The notes under the pieces are model-generated. The model was not told the origin of the DNA, searched no databases, and was given only the letters and a program-made list of their open reading frames with translations. Shown one piece after another: positions 37,901 through 46,534 of a DNA stretch of 64,000 bases. Source of the stretch: Pseudomonadota bacterium (GTDB lineage Bacteria > Pseudomonadota > Alphaproteobacteria > Sphingomonadales > SMXR01); the NCBI GenBank assembly GCA_022566895.1, contig JADFIA010000007.1:1-64000 (forward strand), read 5' to 3'. Both the position numbers and the translations under genes were made by a program. The number at the start of each line of letters is the position of its first letter. Position 1 is the stretch's first letter.

Positions 37901-38084
37901 CTACCGGGGCATGGCCGCGGCCGTGGTCGGCGGCATGAGCGTCTCGGCCATATTTACCCTCATTCTGCTACCGAGCCTGCTGCGTTTGAACATCGGCGCC
38001 GAATTTTCGCGTCTGGCCGCTCACTTGCCTCAAGTTGGCGGCCTTTTGGCCCGCCGCAAGGGACACCGCGAGCCGGCGGAATAG
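34971..38084 (+). CDS. HAE1-type RND efflux transporter 1
   Basis: This 1037-residue inner-membrane RND pump has 12 membrane helices: one at about 10-30, blocks around 338-530 and 860-1010, and two large periplasmic domains between. The proton-relay helix reads GMVLDAAIVVLENIVRLRE, keeping one of the two Asp residues found in AcrB. The start ATG at 34971 has AGAAGG seven bases upstream and gives MRWTKMSLANPAAVAV, aligning with the second pump's start; the longer open frame upstream is not used. The 223 bp before it contain no gene; a TACAAT near 34792 may be part of a promoter. It lacks an adaptor of its own. Confidence 0.93.
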   Translation: MRWTKMSLANPAAVAVVALIIILLGLMSLFRLPMQLFPDIDRPQITIQTTWRAAAPREVEAEINEPLEDVLQGIPGVQEMVTNAGSGNSFVGLTFALGSDMNKAMLEVISRLNRLPPLPADADPPVVLMGGFTGDAESLIWFFVQTKEGNDDPISEYRRFLEKTVMPRLEAVPGVASAQVFWASGVEELQIIFDPHKAASLGIDLTDVAARAGRANDVSGGFVDVGRRMYTLRFSGRYSPQDLGALILNWRDGRPITLGDIAEIKIGNGRRTGLAYQNGRPATAVQLLKETDANVLATLAEVKRVVAELNATVMAEKGLHMEKSFDPSVFIQRAINLLTGNLVLGILMALGILWWFLRQMRATLIIALAIPISLLATVTVLLLTGRSVNAISLAGMAFATGMVLDAAIVVLENIVRLREKGETREQACDKGASQVWGALLASTATTVAIFLPVMFIEDAAGQLFADLALTIAVAVSFSLLIAVTVLPTAAAHWIRDMPPSDFHRRRWDRVAAWVLRLTGTRIKRLAWIGGLIAGSIVATVLLKPAFDYLPRVQRDAIDTFLRFPAGVSLDSVDEEFAQVINARLEPYLKGQKEPALLNYYMIAFPGFFSELAVRALDQSRVDELMEIVKTEIMPGFPDLIWFTRRGELFGAFNQSSSIQIHIQSADDAARTRAAVLGVDLITSKFKGIQTFAFPDPSAATPEIRIRPNDRRIAEVGWTRSQLAMVVRALGDGLWLGEYFDGDERLDIILKARGWTTPEELENLPLATPSGQIVPLGELATIERNVGPVGILRREGRRTTTLQFAPPPGLALEEIMATLRTEVEPQLRALLPADGNIVYGGSADSFDRAIGSLGSNFLLALVLLFLIMAALFRSPKDAAMVLISIPLATVGGVAALRMWGLPMDLLTMIGFIILLGLVVNNAILLVVQTRRSQEEGQSREQAVETALRRRLRPIFMSTLTSIFGMLPLMLMPGEGSAIYRGMAAAVVGGMSVSAIFTLILLPSLLRLNIGAEFSRLAAHLPQVGGLLARRKGHREPAE

Positions 38085-38195
38085 ATCCGCCGGCGGCGCA
38101 ATTCATCACCGGTTCATGCAGAATGTCCTAGCGTTGAGGCGTTCTACGGTCTATTTCTTGCCCGGAACGCGTTGAAATCCCTTAAGATCAGGCCC

Positions 38196-38627
38196 ATGAA
38201 ACGCTCAGCTCAAATCTGCCTGATGGCTTTCATCCTCATTCTTTCCCTGCCCCTGGCGGCGGCCGAGAACAAGCGTCCATACCCGGACCGGCTGAAGGAC
38301 TACCGGGCCACCGGCAACTTCCAGAACTGCGTTACCAGGTTCCAGATCGACGATATCGAGGTTTTGAACGACTACACGATCCTGTTTCACATGACCAACC
38401 GCAAAGTCTTCAAGAACGAGCTGCCGTACCGCTGCTTCCGCCTCGGGACCGAAAAGCGGTTCGCCTATACGCTCACCTCGTCGCTGCTGTGCGACGACGA
38501 TATTATCACCGTGTTCGGGACCGGTCCCCTGACCTCGAATTGCGGACTCGGTGAATTTGAGGAGCTCGAGGAAATCGAAGAAGCCGGAACGCCGGGCCCC
38601 GGCGGCATGTTGGTGGACCGCAGCTAA
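38196..38627 (+). CDS. Small secreted protein, possibly DUF6491 family
   Basis: This 143-residue protein has a clear signal peptide (basic start, hydrophobic core LMAFILILSLPLA, cleavage after AAA near residue 24). The mature part is short, beta-rich looking, with four cysteines (NCVTRF, YRCFRL, SLLCDD, SNCGLG) that could form two disulfides. The spacing of the cysteines and the CDDDIITVFG stretch recall the DUF6491 proteins, but I place it there from memory only. The ATG at 38196 is preferred over a TTG 24 bases upstream. It sits between two RND pumps, 111 bp after the first. Confidence 0.7.
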   Translation: MKRSAQICLMAFILILSLPLAAAENKRPYPDRLKDYRATGNFQNCVTRFQIDDIEVLNDYTILFHMTNRKVFKNELPYRCFRLGTEKRFAYTLTSSLLCDDDIITVFGTGPLTSNCGLGEFEELEEIEEAGTPGPGGMLVDRS

Positions 38628-38835
38628 GCAACTTCTTGCCTTACCCCAGCGTCCTCCGGCAGCCAATATCAGGTCTGAGGCGACGGACATTCGCCGTCTG
38701 GTGCGTATCTCCTTTGAAGTGCTCATAAACAAGCGCCCGGCCGGTTGGCCGCAGAATTCAGGCGGCTGACCGCAGAAGGGTTTCTTTCGCCCCACCGGCG
38801 TCTATGTATAGGCACGACAGTGAGGAGACAAAAAA

Positions 38836-41800
38836 ATGGACTGGACCCGCAAGAGCCTGGCCAATCCAGCTGCGGTCGCGGTTTTTGCCGTGATCATCTT
38901 GTTAATGGGCGTTATCACACTGTTTCGACTGCCGGTGCAGCTGTTTCCGGATATTGAGCAGCCCCAAATTACGATCCAGGCCAGCTGGCGAGCCGCTTCG
39001 CCCCGCGAAGTGGAATCCGAGATTGTCAAGCCCCTGGAGGAAGTTCTGCAGGGGATCCCGGGGGTGGAAAGCATGCTTGCCTTCGCCAACCGCGGCAACG
39101 CTTTCCTCATTCTTGAGTTCGCGCTTGAGACCGATATGAACAAGGCAACGCTCGAGGTCATCAGCCGCCTGAACCGGCTGCCGTCGATGCCGGCCGATTC
39201 GGATCCTCCGATCATTAATTTTTCAGGCTTCGGTGGCGGCGCGACCGATACGCTCATCTGGTTCTTCGCCCAGTCGGTAGGCGGCACGGCGGACGAGCAG
39301 GACCGGCAGCGCCGGTTCATGGAAGATGTGGTGGCGCCGAAACTCGAAGCGATCGAGGGCGTCTCGGTGGTCAATATTGTCAGCTGGAACGGCAGCGATG
39401 ACGAATTACGGATCACTTTCGATCCCTATCGCGCTGCCAACCTGGGCGTCAGCCTGACCGAGCTGGCGGCTCGCATCGGCAATGCCAACGACGTTTCGGG
39501 CGGTTTCGTCGATGTCGGTCGGCGGCAATATACGCTGCGCTTCGAGGGCCGCTATGCGCCCGACCAGTTGGCCGATCTGATCATCGACTGGCGGGACGGC
39601 CGCCCGGTGATGCTCGGCGATATCGCCACCATCGAGATCGGCCCGGGCCGGGTCGACGGGTTCGGCTATCAGAACGGCAATCCGGCTTTCGGCGTCCAGA
39701 TCCTCAAAGCCAATGGCGCCAACGTCCTCGAGACCCTCGATAGGGTCAAATCGAAAGTGGCCGAAATGAACCAGGGCGAGATCGGCGCGATCGGGCTGGA
39801 GCTGCAGAAATCCTTCGACCCGTCGGTCTTTATCCTACGGGCGATCAAGCTTTTGACCAACAATCTGCTGATCGGCGTGGTTCTGGCCATGGCCGTCCTG
39901 TGGTGGTTCCTGCGCCAGTCCAAGGCAACCCTGATCATCGCCATGACCATTCCGTTGTCTCTATTGGGCACCTTCGTGGTCCTCTATCTGGCCGGCCGCA
40001 GCGTCAATGTTATCTCACTGGCCGGCCTCGCCTTTGCCACCGGCATGGTCCTGGATGCGGCGATCGTGGTGCTTGAGAATATCGTACGCCTGCGCGAGCG
40101 AGGTCTAGCTGGCGATCAGGCCAGCGAGAAAGGCACCAAACAGGTCTGGGGCGCCCTGCTGGCCTCGACGGCGACCACCGTAGCGATCTTCGTGCCGGTC
40201 ATCTTCATCAAGGATGTCGAGGGGCAACTGTTCTCGGATCTGGCGCTGACCATTGCCATCGCGGTTACCATCTCGCTGGTCGTGGCGGTGACCGTGCTGC
40301 CGACGGCGGCCCGGGCCTGGATCAAAGATTTGCCGTCGACGGACAGTCATACCCACCGCTGGGACCGACTGGCCGACAAGATTGCCGGCCTGACCGACAG
40401 CCCGCGCAAGCGCGCCGGATGGGTCATGGGACTGTTATCGGTGCCGGTCGTGGCGACCCTGTTGCTGATGCCGACCCTGAATTATCTGCCGCCGGTCAAG
40501 CGGGATGCGGTCGACGCCTTTATACAGTTCCCGGCCGGCACGAACATGGCCCTGGCCGACGAAGAGGTGGCCAAGGTCATCGTGGCGCGGCTTCAGCCTT
40601 ATATGGACGGCGAGAAGGAGCCGGCGCTTCTGAATTATTATCTGTTCAGTTTCCAGGGCGGCAACGGTGCGGCGCTTGGTGTGCGGGCCAAAGACCAGGG
40701 TAAGGTCAAGGAACTGGAGAGAATCGTTCGTGATGAGATTCTGGCCGACTTGCCGGATATCCGGGCCTTCGCCTTCCAGGGCAATCTTTTTGGCAACTTC
40801 GGTGGAAATCTGAGCATCGATATTCACATTCAGTCGATCGACCAGGAAGGACTGAAGGAAGCGGCGGTGGCCGGGTTGCAGGCCATCCGTGCGACCTTCC
40901 CGAACGCCAGCGTCAATCCGCAGCCGGATCCGACGGTGGCGGCGCCGGAACTGCGGCTGACGCCCAATGACCGCCGGATCGCCGAGGTCGGCTGGACGCG
41001 GGCCGAAATTGCCAACATCGTCCGGGCCCTCGGCGACGGCCTATGGCTGGGCGAACATTTCGACGGCGACGGCCGGATGGATATTATCCTCAAGCCCGAC
41101 CGCTGGGCCGACCCGGAAGCCCTGGCCGCTATTCCGTTGGCTACGCCTAGCGGCGAGATCGTGCCTTTAGGCGAGCTGGTTCGGATTACCCGCGGCGTCG
41201 GTCCGGTGGCCGTGCGCCGGGTCGATGGCCGCCGCACGATCACCCTGCAGTTCAACCCACCTGACGGCATGGCTCTGGAAGAGGCGTTGAATATTCTGCA
41301 AGAGAAGGTCGAGCCGGAAATTCGGGCCGCCCTGCCGCCCGATGGCTCGATCATCTATGGCGGTAGCGCCGACGGCTTGAAGCGGGCCATCAACACGCTG
41401 GGTCTGAATTTCCTGTTGGCGCTCGGCCTTTTGTTCCTGATTATGGCGGCCCTGTTCCGCTCGGCCAAGGATTCGGCGCTGGTGGTCATCTCGATCCCGC
41501 TGGCTACGGTCGGCGGCGTGGTGGCCCTGCGGATCCTTAACGAGATCAGCTTCCAGCCGATGGATCTTTTGACCATGATCGGTTTCATCATTCTGCTGGG
41601 GCTGGTGGTCAACAACGCCATCCTGCTGGTCGTCCAGACGCGCCGCTCCGAGGCCGAAGGTGAAAGCCGAGAGCAGGCCGTACGAACGGCGCTGCGCCTG
41701 CGTTTGAGACCGATCTTCATGAGCACGCTGACGAGCATTTTCGGCATGGCGCCGCTGCTGCTCATTCCCGGTGAGGGCAGCGCAATTTATCGCGGCATGG

Positions 41801-41952
41801 CCGCGGCCATCGTTGGCGGCATGAGCGTTTCGACCCTGTTCACGCTGATTTTGTTGCCATCTCTGTTGCGCATGGATCTGAGCTTCGGCAGGTGGCGGGG
41901 CGCCAGGGTCCGGCCAACAGCGGCCTTGACGCAGCATCAAGCGGCAGAATAA
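38836..41952 (+). CDS. HAE1-type RND efflux transporter 2
   Basis: This 1038-residue paralogue of the pump encoded at 34971-38084 is collinear with it over the whole length. It has the same opening (MDWTRKSLANPAAVAVF), the same proton-relay helix GMVLDAAIVVLENIVRLRE and the same final helix block (LTMIGFIILLGLVVNNAILL). The two are tandem duplicates kept intact, perhaps forming a mixed trimer as MdtBC does or pumps for different substrates. GAGGAG lies before the ATG. The adaptor gene follows 21 bp later, so this pump and the adaptor form one unit. Confidence 0.93.
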   Translation: MDWTRKSLANPAAVAVFAVIILLMGVITLFRLPVQLFPDIEQPQITIQASWRAASPREVESEIVKPLEEVLQGIPGVESMLAFANRGNAFLILEFALETDMNKATLEVISRLNRLPSMPADSDPPIINFSGFGGGATDTLIWFFAQSVGGTADEQDRQRRFMEDVVAPKLEAIEGVSVVNIVSWNGSDDELRITFDPYRAANLGVSLTELAARIGNANDVSGGFVDVGRRQYTLRFEGRYAPDQLADLIIDWRDGRPVMLGDIATIEIGPGRVDGFGYQNGNPAFGVQILKANGANVLETLDRVKSKVAEMNQGEIGAIGLELQKSFDPSVFILRAIKLLTNNLLIGVVLAMAVLWWFLRQSKATLIIAMTIPLSLLGTFVVLYLAGRSVNVISLAGLAFATGMVLDAAIVVLENIVRLRERGLAGDQASEKGTKQVWGALLASTATTVAIFVPVIFIKDVEGQLFSDLALTIAIAVTISLVVAVTVLPTAARAWIKDLPSTDSHTHRWDRLADKIAGLTDSPRKRAGWVMGLLSVPVVATLLLMPTLNYLPPVKRDAVDAFIQFPAGTNMALADEEVAKVIVARLQPYMDGEKEPALLNYYLFSFQGGNGAALGVRAKDQGKVKELERIVRDEILADLPDIRAFAFQGNLFGNFGGNLSIDIHIQSIDQEGLKEAAVAGLQAIRATFPNASVNPQPDPTVAAPELRLTPNDRRIAEVGWTRAEIANIVRALGDGLWLGEHFDGDGRMDIILKPDRWADPEALAAIPLATPSGEIVPLGELVRITRGVGPVAVRRVDGRRTITLQFNPPDGMALEEALNILQEKVEPEIRAALPPDGSIIYGGSADGLKRAINTLGLNFLLALGLLFLIMAALFRSAKDSALVVISIPLATVGGVVALRILNEISFQPMDLLTMIGFIILLGLVVNNAILLVVQTRRSEAEGESREQAVRTALRLRLRPIFMSTLTSIFGMAPLLLIPGEGSAIYRGMAAAIVGGMSVSTLFTLILLPSLLRMDLSFGRWRGARVRPTAALTQHQAAE

Positions 41953-41973
41953 GCATTAAAGGAAATAATATTG

Positions 41974-43050
41974 ATGGAAAGTGCAATCATGACTTCGTGG
42001 CATCGCCCTACCGGGGCTGCGATTGTCGGCCTCGGCCTGATATTTGTCGCCTTGCCGGTCATGGCCCAGCAGGGCCCGCCGCCGGCCCGTGTTTCGACCG
42101 CTGAGGTGACGCTGCAGTTACTGTCGCCCGAGATTCAGGTCCCGGGCACCGTAATCAGCCAGAACGATTCGCGCATCTCGAGCGAAATCTCGGGCCGTAT
42201 CGTCTGGGTGGCCGAGGTCGGCACCGCGGTCAAGCAAGGCGATGTGTTGGCGCGCATCGAGGAAACCAACTTCGCGACCGCGCTGACCCAGGCCGAAGCC
42301 AATGTCAAGAGCCTCGAGGCCGATCTTCTTTACCGGACCCAGGACGTCAAGCGGCTTGAGGAACTTGCGGCGACCGGAAACACGCCGGTCAGACGCCTGG
42401 AAGAGGCCGTCTCGCAGCGCGTCATGGTCGAACAAAGCGTCATCCAGGGCAAAGCGGCCCTGAAGCGGGCCCAAAAGGATGTTGAGCGGACCCAGGTCCG
42501 CGCCCCGTTCCCCGGCCGCATTGTCGAACGGCTGTCGCAAATGGGCGAGTTTGCTTCGCCGGGCGCCCTTTTGGTGCGGCTGGTTGACACCCAGCATCTG
42601 GAAGTCCGCGCCCAGGCCCCGATCTCCAGCGCTCCGCACCTCAAAGAAGGCATGAAAGTCTCGATCAGCGGCCAAAACCGGCAAATCCAGGCCCCCTTGC
42701 GGGCCGTCATTCCGGTTGGCGACGAGATCTCGCGGATGATGGAAATTCGCCTCGAAGTCGATCCCGGCATCTGGGTGATCGGCAGCGCGGTCAGGGTCAG
42801 CCTGCCGTCGGCGGCCTCCCGGCAGGTCATTGCGGTGCCAAGAGATGCGCTGATTCTGCGGGCCAATACGACCTACGTTTACAGGATTAACGCCGAGAAC
42901 AAGGCCGAGCGGGTGGTTGTCTCGACCGGCATCGCCAGCGGCAGCCTGATCGAAATCTTAGGCTCGGTGGTGGCTGGCGACCGGGTGGTGGTGCGCGGCG
43001 GCGAACGCCTGAGAGAAGGCCAGGAAGTGATTGAGGGAGAGGCTTCCTAA
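41974..43050 (+). CDS. RND periplasmic adaptor (membrane fusion protein)
   Basis: This 358-residue adaptor has an N-terminal hydrophobic export signal (about residues 14-32, ending VMAQQ). The body has the standard order: a lipoyl half (SSEISGRIVWVAEVGTAVKQGD), a helical hairpin of about 85-165, the second lipoyl half (VRAPFPGRIVERLSQMGEF), a beta-barrel and a C-terminal membrane-proximal domain (VYRINAENKAERVVVSTGI). It couples an RND pump to an outer-membrane channel, which is not encoded here. Only one adaptor is present for two pumps. AAAGGA precedes the ATG at 41974; a TTG three bases earlier is less likely. Confidence 0.9.
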   Translation: MESAIMTSWHRPTGAAIVGLGLIFVALPVMAQQGPPPARVSTAEVTLQLLSPEIQVPGTVISQNDSRISSEISGRIVWVAEVGTAVKQGDVLARIEETNFATALTQAEANVKSLEADLLYRTQDVKRLEELAATGNTPVRRLEEAVSQRVMVEQSVIQGKAALKRAQKDVERTQVRAPFPGRIVERLSQMGEFASPGALLVRLVDTQHLEVRAQAPISSAPHLKEGMKVSISGQNRQIQAPLRAVIPVGDEISRMMEIRLEVDPGIWVIGSAVRVSLPSAASRQVIAVPRDALILRANTTYVYRINAENKAERVVVSTGIASGSLIEILGSVVAGDRVVVRGGERLREGQEVIEGEAS

Positions 43051-43075
43051 TTCACAAAGTCGATTCAACGGATTC

Positions 43076-43100
43076 TGCCGGCCCGGCAAAGGATTTTTTT
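43076..43100 (+). terminator. Possible intrinsic terminator after the RND operon
   Basis: A short stem TGCCG / CGGCA with a three-base loop is followed five bases later by a run of seven Ts, 26 bases after the adaptor stop. The stem is short, so this is a weak candidate. It separates the pump genes from the two-component genes. Confidence 0.4.
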
Positions 43101-43155
43101 GCCGCCCCTTGGCCATACTCGTCGGCCGGGCCATAATCATGGCCGGGGAGAGATA

Positions 43156-44241
43156 ATGGCCAGCAAGAGCATACAAGAACTGTTTGCCGACAAGGCCCGG
43201 GCTTTCTGGATTTTCCAGATCGCCGGCTGGCTCGGCTACGGCGTCATCCGGACCCTCAACGGATTGGCCCTCGGCGAGACGCCCGCCTACATCAAACCCT
43301 CGATCGTGGCCATGCTGGCCGGCTTCGTGCTGACCCTCGTCATGCGGCTGATTTACCGCTCGGTTCGCAGCAGTAGCCTGACCGTAATTGTGAGCGTGGG
43401 ACTGGCGGCCAGCGCTTTCATGTCGCTGGCCTTCTCGACCATCGAGACGATCGGCCACATCACCTTTTATGACCCCTTTGACGATCCCCGCGCCCTCGAA
43501 TTCTTCGGCAACGCAGCGATTGACCTTTACGTACTGCTGACCTGGACCGGGCTTTATTTTCTGATCAACTATTATCTGGTCCTGCAACAGGAAAAGGAAA
43601 AAGCACTTAAAGCCACGGCGATGGCGCACCAGGCGCAGCTCAAAATGCTGCGCTATCAGCTGAATCCGCATTTCCTGTTCAACACCCTTAACGCCATTTC
43701 GACCCTGGTTCTGGATAACGATTCAAAAGGCGCCAATACCATGTTGCGGCGCTTGAGCTCGTTCCTGCGCTATTCGCTGGTCAACCAGCCGACCCAGAAG
43801 GTGACGCTGGACCAGGAGATCCACGCCTTGATGCTTTATCTCGATATCGAAGTCGTGCGTTTCCAGGACCGTCTGAATATCGCCTGGGAGATCGAGGAAA
43901 ACGCCAGGCGGGCGATGATCCCGAGCCTGCTGTTGCAGCCGCTGATAGAAAATGCGCTTAAATACGCCATCGCGCCGTCCGAGGACGGCGGCACCATCAC
44001 GATCTCGGCCAAGCTTGAAAAGCGCCGCCTGATCATGCGGGTGCGCGACCAGGGGCCGGGCATCGGTGACGGCGTGGAAAAGATATCGCAAAGCTCAAGC
44101 GGCGTCGGGCTGGCCAATACCCGCGGCCGTCTGCAACAGATTTACGGCGACGATCACGCGTTCATTATGCATAACGTCAAGCCGAGCGGCCTTGAGGTTG
44201 CCATTTCGATCCCTTGTGAATTTGCCGAGGCGGAGCAATAA
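43156..44241 (+). CDS. LytS/YehU-type sensor histidine kinase
   Basis: This 361-residue membrane kinase has four N-terminal helices (about 17-35, 50-68, 75-95 and 118-140) and a short coiled link, then the LytS-type phosphoacceptor block YQLNPHFLFNTLNAIS (His near 180) and an ATPase domain with PLIENALKYA, RDQGPGI and GVGLANTRGRL. Kinases of this type pair with LytTR response regulators, and one starts 33 bp downstream. The ATG at 43156 follows GGGGAGA; the frame is open 57 bases further upstream without a better start. The membrane part has no recognisable ligand-binding domain. Confidence 0.93.
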   Translation: MASKSIQELFADKARAFWIFQIAGWLGYGVIRTLNGLALGETPAYIKPSIVAMLAGFVLTLVMRLIYRSVRSSSLTVIVSVGLAASAFMSLAFSTIETIGHITFYDPFDDPRALEFFGNAAIDLYVLLTWTGLYFLINYYLVLQQEKEKALKATAMAHQAQLKMLRYQLNPHFLFNTLNAISTLVLDNDSKGANTMLRRLSSFLRYSLVNQPTQKVTLDQEIHALMLYLDIEVVRFQDRLNIAWEIEENARRAMIPSLLLQPLIENALKYAIAPSEDGGTITISAKLEKRRLIMRVRDQGPGIGDGVEKISQSSSGVGLANTRGRLQQIYGDDHAFIMHNVKPSGLEVAISIPCEFAEAEQ

Positions 44242-44274
44242 TCCAAGCGCGCAACAAGAGGTGTTGTCAGGGCC

Positions 44275-45084
44275 ATGAAGAAAATCAGAACCGTTCTTAT
44301 CGATGACGAACCGCTGGCACTGCGGGGCCTGGAATTGCGGCTCGAGGGTTTCAAGGACATCGAGATCGTCGGCCAGTGCCGCAACGGCCGCGAGGCGATA
44401 ACCACGATCCGCGAGGAAAAGCCGGAGCTCATCTTCCTCGATATCCAGATGCCCGGGCTCGACGGCTTTGCGGTCATCAAGGCCCTGATCAGCACCTACA
44501 TGCCGATTATCGTCTTTGTTACCGCCTTCGACGAATTTGCCTTGAAGGCCTTCGAGGCGCACGCGCTCGATTATCTTCTAAAGCCGGTCGATGATGAGCG
44601 CCTGGCCCAGGCCGTCCAGAAGGTCCGGGAACAGCTCCGCCAAAGGGTGGCGGTCGAACAGAACGCCAGGGTTCTGGAACTGATCGAAGGGATGGAAGAT
44701 CCGCCCAAGGTCATCTTGGAAGCGGTCCTGGAAGAAGCCCCCGGGGCGCCGGGTTCGGCCTTCGAGAAACAGATCAGCATCAAGGACCGCGGTTTTATCA
44801 CCCGGGTCGAGGTTGGTGAGATCGATTATATCGACGCGGCCGGCGATTACATGTGCATCCACATCGGCCACAAGACCCATATCCTGAGGGCGACCATGAA
44901 GCACATGCAAAAGCGGCTCGACCCGGACCAGTTCCAGCGCGTCCACCGCTCGACGATTGTCAATCTCGAGCGGGTGCGCGAAGTGCATCCGCACTCCAAC
45001 GGCGAATATTTCCTGGTCCTCGGCGACGGCTCCGAGCTCAAGGTCAGCCGGTCCTATAAAGAGGTGATCGCCCGCTTCTTGTAA
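44275..45084 (+). CDS. LytTR-family response regulator
   Basis: This 269-residue regulator has a receiver domain (residues 1-120, acidic pair in LIDDEP, phosphoacceptor Asp in LIFLDIQMPGLDG near 61, Lys in LLKPVDDER) and a LytTR DNA-binding domain (about 165-269, with SIKDRGFITRVEV, IDYIDAAGDYMCIHIG and FQRVHRSTIVNLERVREV). LytTR proteins bind pairs of direct repeats upstream of membrane, efflux or virulence genes. Coming right after the RND pumps and the LytS-type kinase, it may control them, though no clear repeat pair was found. Its end is 5 bp from convergent rpmF. Confidence 0.94.
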   Translation: MKKIRTVLIDDEPLALRGLELRLEGFKDIEIVGQCRNGREAITTIREEKPELIFLDIQMPGLDGFAVIKALISTYMPIIVFVTAFDEFALKAFEAHALDYLLKPVDDERLAQAVQKVREQLRQRVAVEQNARVLELIEGMEDPPKVILEAVLEEAPGAPGSAFEKQISIKDRGFITRVEVGEIDYIDAAGDYMCIHIGHKTHILRATMKHMQKRLDPDQFQRVHRSTIVNLERVREVHPHSNGEYFLVLGDGSELKVSRSYKEVIARFL

Positions 45085-45089
45085 GCGGC

Positions 45090-45275
45090 CTAGAGGTCTT
45101 CCTTGGGCGCGATGACCTGGCGCCCGCGGTATTGGCCGGACTTGAGGTCGATATGATGGCGCCGCTTGAACTCACCGGTATGCTGGTCTTCCTGCACGTG
45201 GGTCGGTTTGAGCGTATCGTGCGAACGCCGCATGCCGCGCCGCGAACGCGAGACCTTTTTCTTCGGTACTGCCAT
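45090..45275 (-). CDS. rpmF: 50S ribosomal protein L32
   Basis: This 61-residue basic protein starts [20 protein letters not shown] and is clearly L32 of the alphaproteobacterial type, without the zinc-binding cysteines of some other lineages. It belongs to the large ribosomal subunit. The ATG at 45275 is fixed by the family start. A sigma-70-like promoter lies 53 bases upstream. No terminator hairpin is visible in the five bases between it and the convergent regulator gene. Confidence 0.97.
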   Translation of the reverse strand: MAVPKKKVSRSRRGMRRSHDTLKPTHVQEDQHTGEFKRRHHIDLKSGQYRGRQVIAPKEDL

Positions 45276-45327
45276 TCTCAAATCCTTGTTGCCGCTTGCC
45301 GGCCGGCCCGAGCCGGCGACGCGGCGC

Positions 45328-45356
45328 AACATATGGAGGAAACTCCCGAAAATCAA
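45328..45356 (-). promoter_or_regulatory. Sigma-70 promoter of rpmF
   Basis: On the minus strand the boxes TTGATT and TATGTT are separated by exactly 17 bases, giving an expected start near 45321 and a leader of about 45 bases. It lies in a locally AT-rich island between rpmF and the divergent hydrolase gene. Confidence 0.7.
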
Positions 45357-45432
45357 GCCTTGTGATATAAACGGAACCGATTTTTGCGATTCGGCGCGGT
45401 AGCCGGTGCGGTTTGCCATTGAGGTCCCTTTT

Positions 45433-46479
45433 ATGACGATGAGAATGGCGACCAGCCAGGACACCGGTTTTACTCTATTGTGCCGCTCAAGCGGTCTTGA
45501 CGAAGGCCTGCTGCCGCCGTTCCGGGCCCGTTTCCCCTGGCTCGGGGCGCATCTACAGACGGCCCGCAACAACCTGGTGCTGCCGCGCGGCCCGGGTCGG
45601 GAGTTCGAACGAAAGGATCTCGTATTGCCGCTTCGCGCCGCCGCTTTGGGCAAGCTTACGGGGCGGCTCGAGGAGCCGGCGACGGCGCGGCCGGTGGGCT
45701 CAATCGTCATGCTTCACGGACTTGGCGGCGAGATCGACAGCACCTATATGCGACTTGCGGCCCGCTTCTTTCTCGAACGCGGCTACCGGGTCCTGCGCCT
45801 CAATATGCGCGGCGCGGCCACTTCGGCCCAATATTGCCAGACCCATTATCACGCCGGTCTGACGTCTGATATCGAAGATGTCATCGGGGCTCTGCCCGGC
45901 CAGGTCAGACGGCAGGGGCTTTACCTGGTTGGCTTTTCGCTGGGCGCCAATATCATCCTCAAACTGTTTGGTGAGGCCAGCCCGGTGCTTGACCAAATCC
46001 GGGCCGGGCTGGTGGTCTCGGCGCCCTTGGATCTCAGCCGGTCGCTGCGCGTCATCGATCGGCCGGGCAACTGGATTTATCGCCGCTATCTGGTGGCCAA
46101 ACTCCGCCAAACGCACCGTCTTGTGGGCCCGAGGATTGCCGGCCGCCCGGCGCAGCTGGGCGCCATTGCCGGTATCCGCGATTATGACGAGGCCGTGGTG
46201 GCGCCGATGCACGGCTTTCGCGACGCCGCCGATTATTACGCCAAATGCTCGGGCAAAAAATTCATTCCCGGCATCAGGACGCCGCTGCTTATTGTCCATG
46301 CGGCCAACGATCCGTGGGTCCCGGCGCCGATTTATAGAGACCAGGTCTGGCCCCAAAATGGCGCCATCACGGCCATCCTGACCGACGATGGCGGCCATAT
46401 GGGCTTCCACGCCGCCGGCAGCTCATATCCGTGGTATTTAAGGGCCGCCGCGCCGTTTTTCGCCGCTCAGGCCGAGTAG
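45433..46479 (+). CDS. YheT-family alpha/beta hydrolase
   Basis: This 348-residue serine hydrolase is of the YheT/EMB8 group. The oxyanion turn region is [11 protein letters not shown], the nucleophile elbow is GFSLGANI, the acid lies in HAANDPWVP and the His in [10 protein letters not shown]-terminal residues [18 protein letters not shown] match the family. The substrate is unknown, probably a lipid-like ester. The ATG at 45433 with GAGG eight bases upstream is chosen over a GTG 27 bases earlier. It is divergent from rpmF. Confidence 0.86.
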   Translation: MTMRMATSQDTGFTLLCRSSGLDEGLLPPFRARFPWLGAHLQTARNNLVLPRGPGREFERKDLVLPLRAAALGKLTGRLEEPATARPVGSIVMLHGLGGEIDSTYMRLAARFFLERGYRVLRLNMRGAATSAQYCQTHYHAGLTSDIEDVIGALPGQVRRQGLYLVGFSLGANIILKLFGEASPVLDQIRAGLVVSAPLDLSRSLRVIDRPGNWIYRRYLVAKLRQTHRLVGPRIAGRPAQLGAIAGIRDYDEAVVAPMHGFRDAADYYAKCSGKKFIPGIRTPLLIVHAANDPWVPAPIYRDQVWPQNGAITAILTDDGGHMGFHAAGSSYPWYLRAAAPFFAAQAE

Positions 46480-46534
46480 GTGTAGGTGTCGGCGATGGCC
46501 CCCAGATCATCGCTCATGGCCACGATCGAGGCCC

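Noticed and set aside
46467-46517. Sixteen-codon reading frame on the minus strand between the YheT-like and M14 genes
   Set aside because: [16 protein letters not shown] reads like a protein tail, but it has no Shine-Dalgarno and overlaps the neighbouring gene; too short to support.
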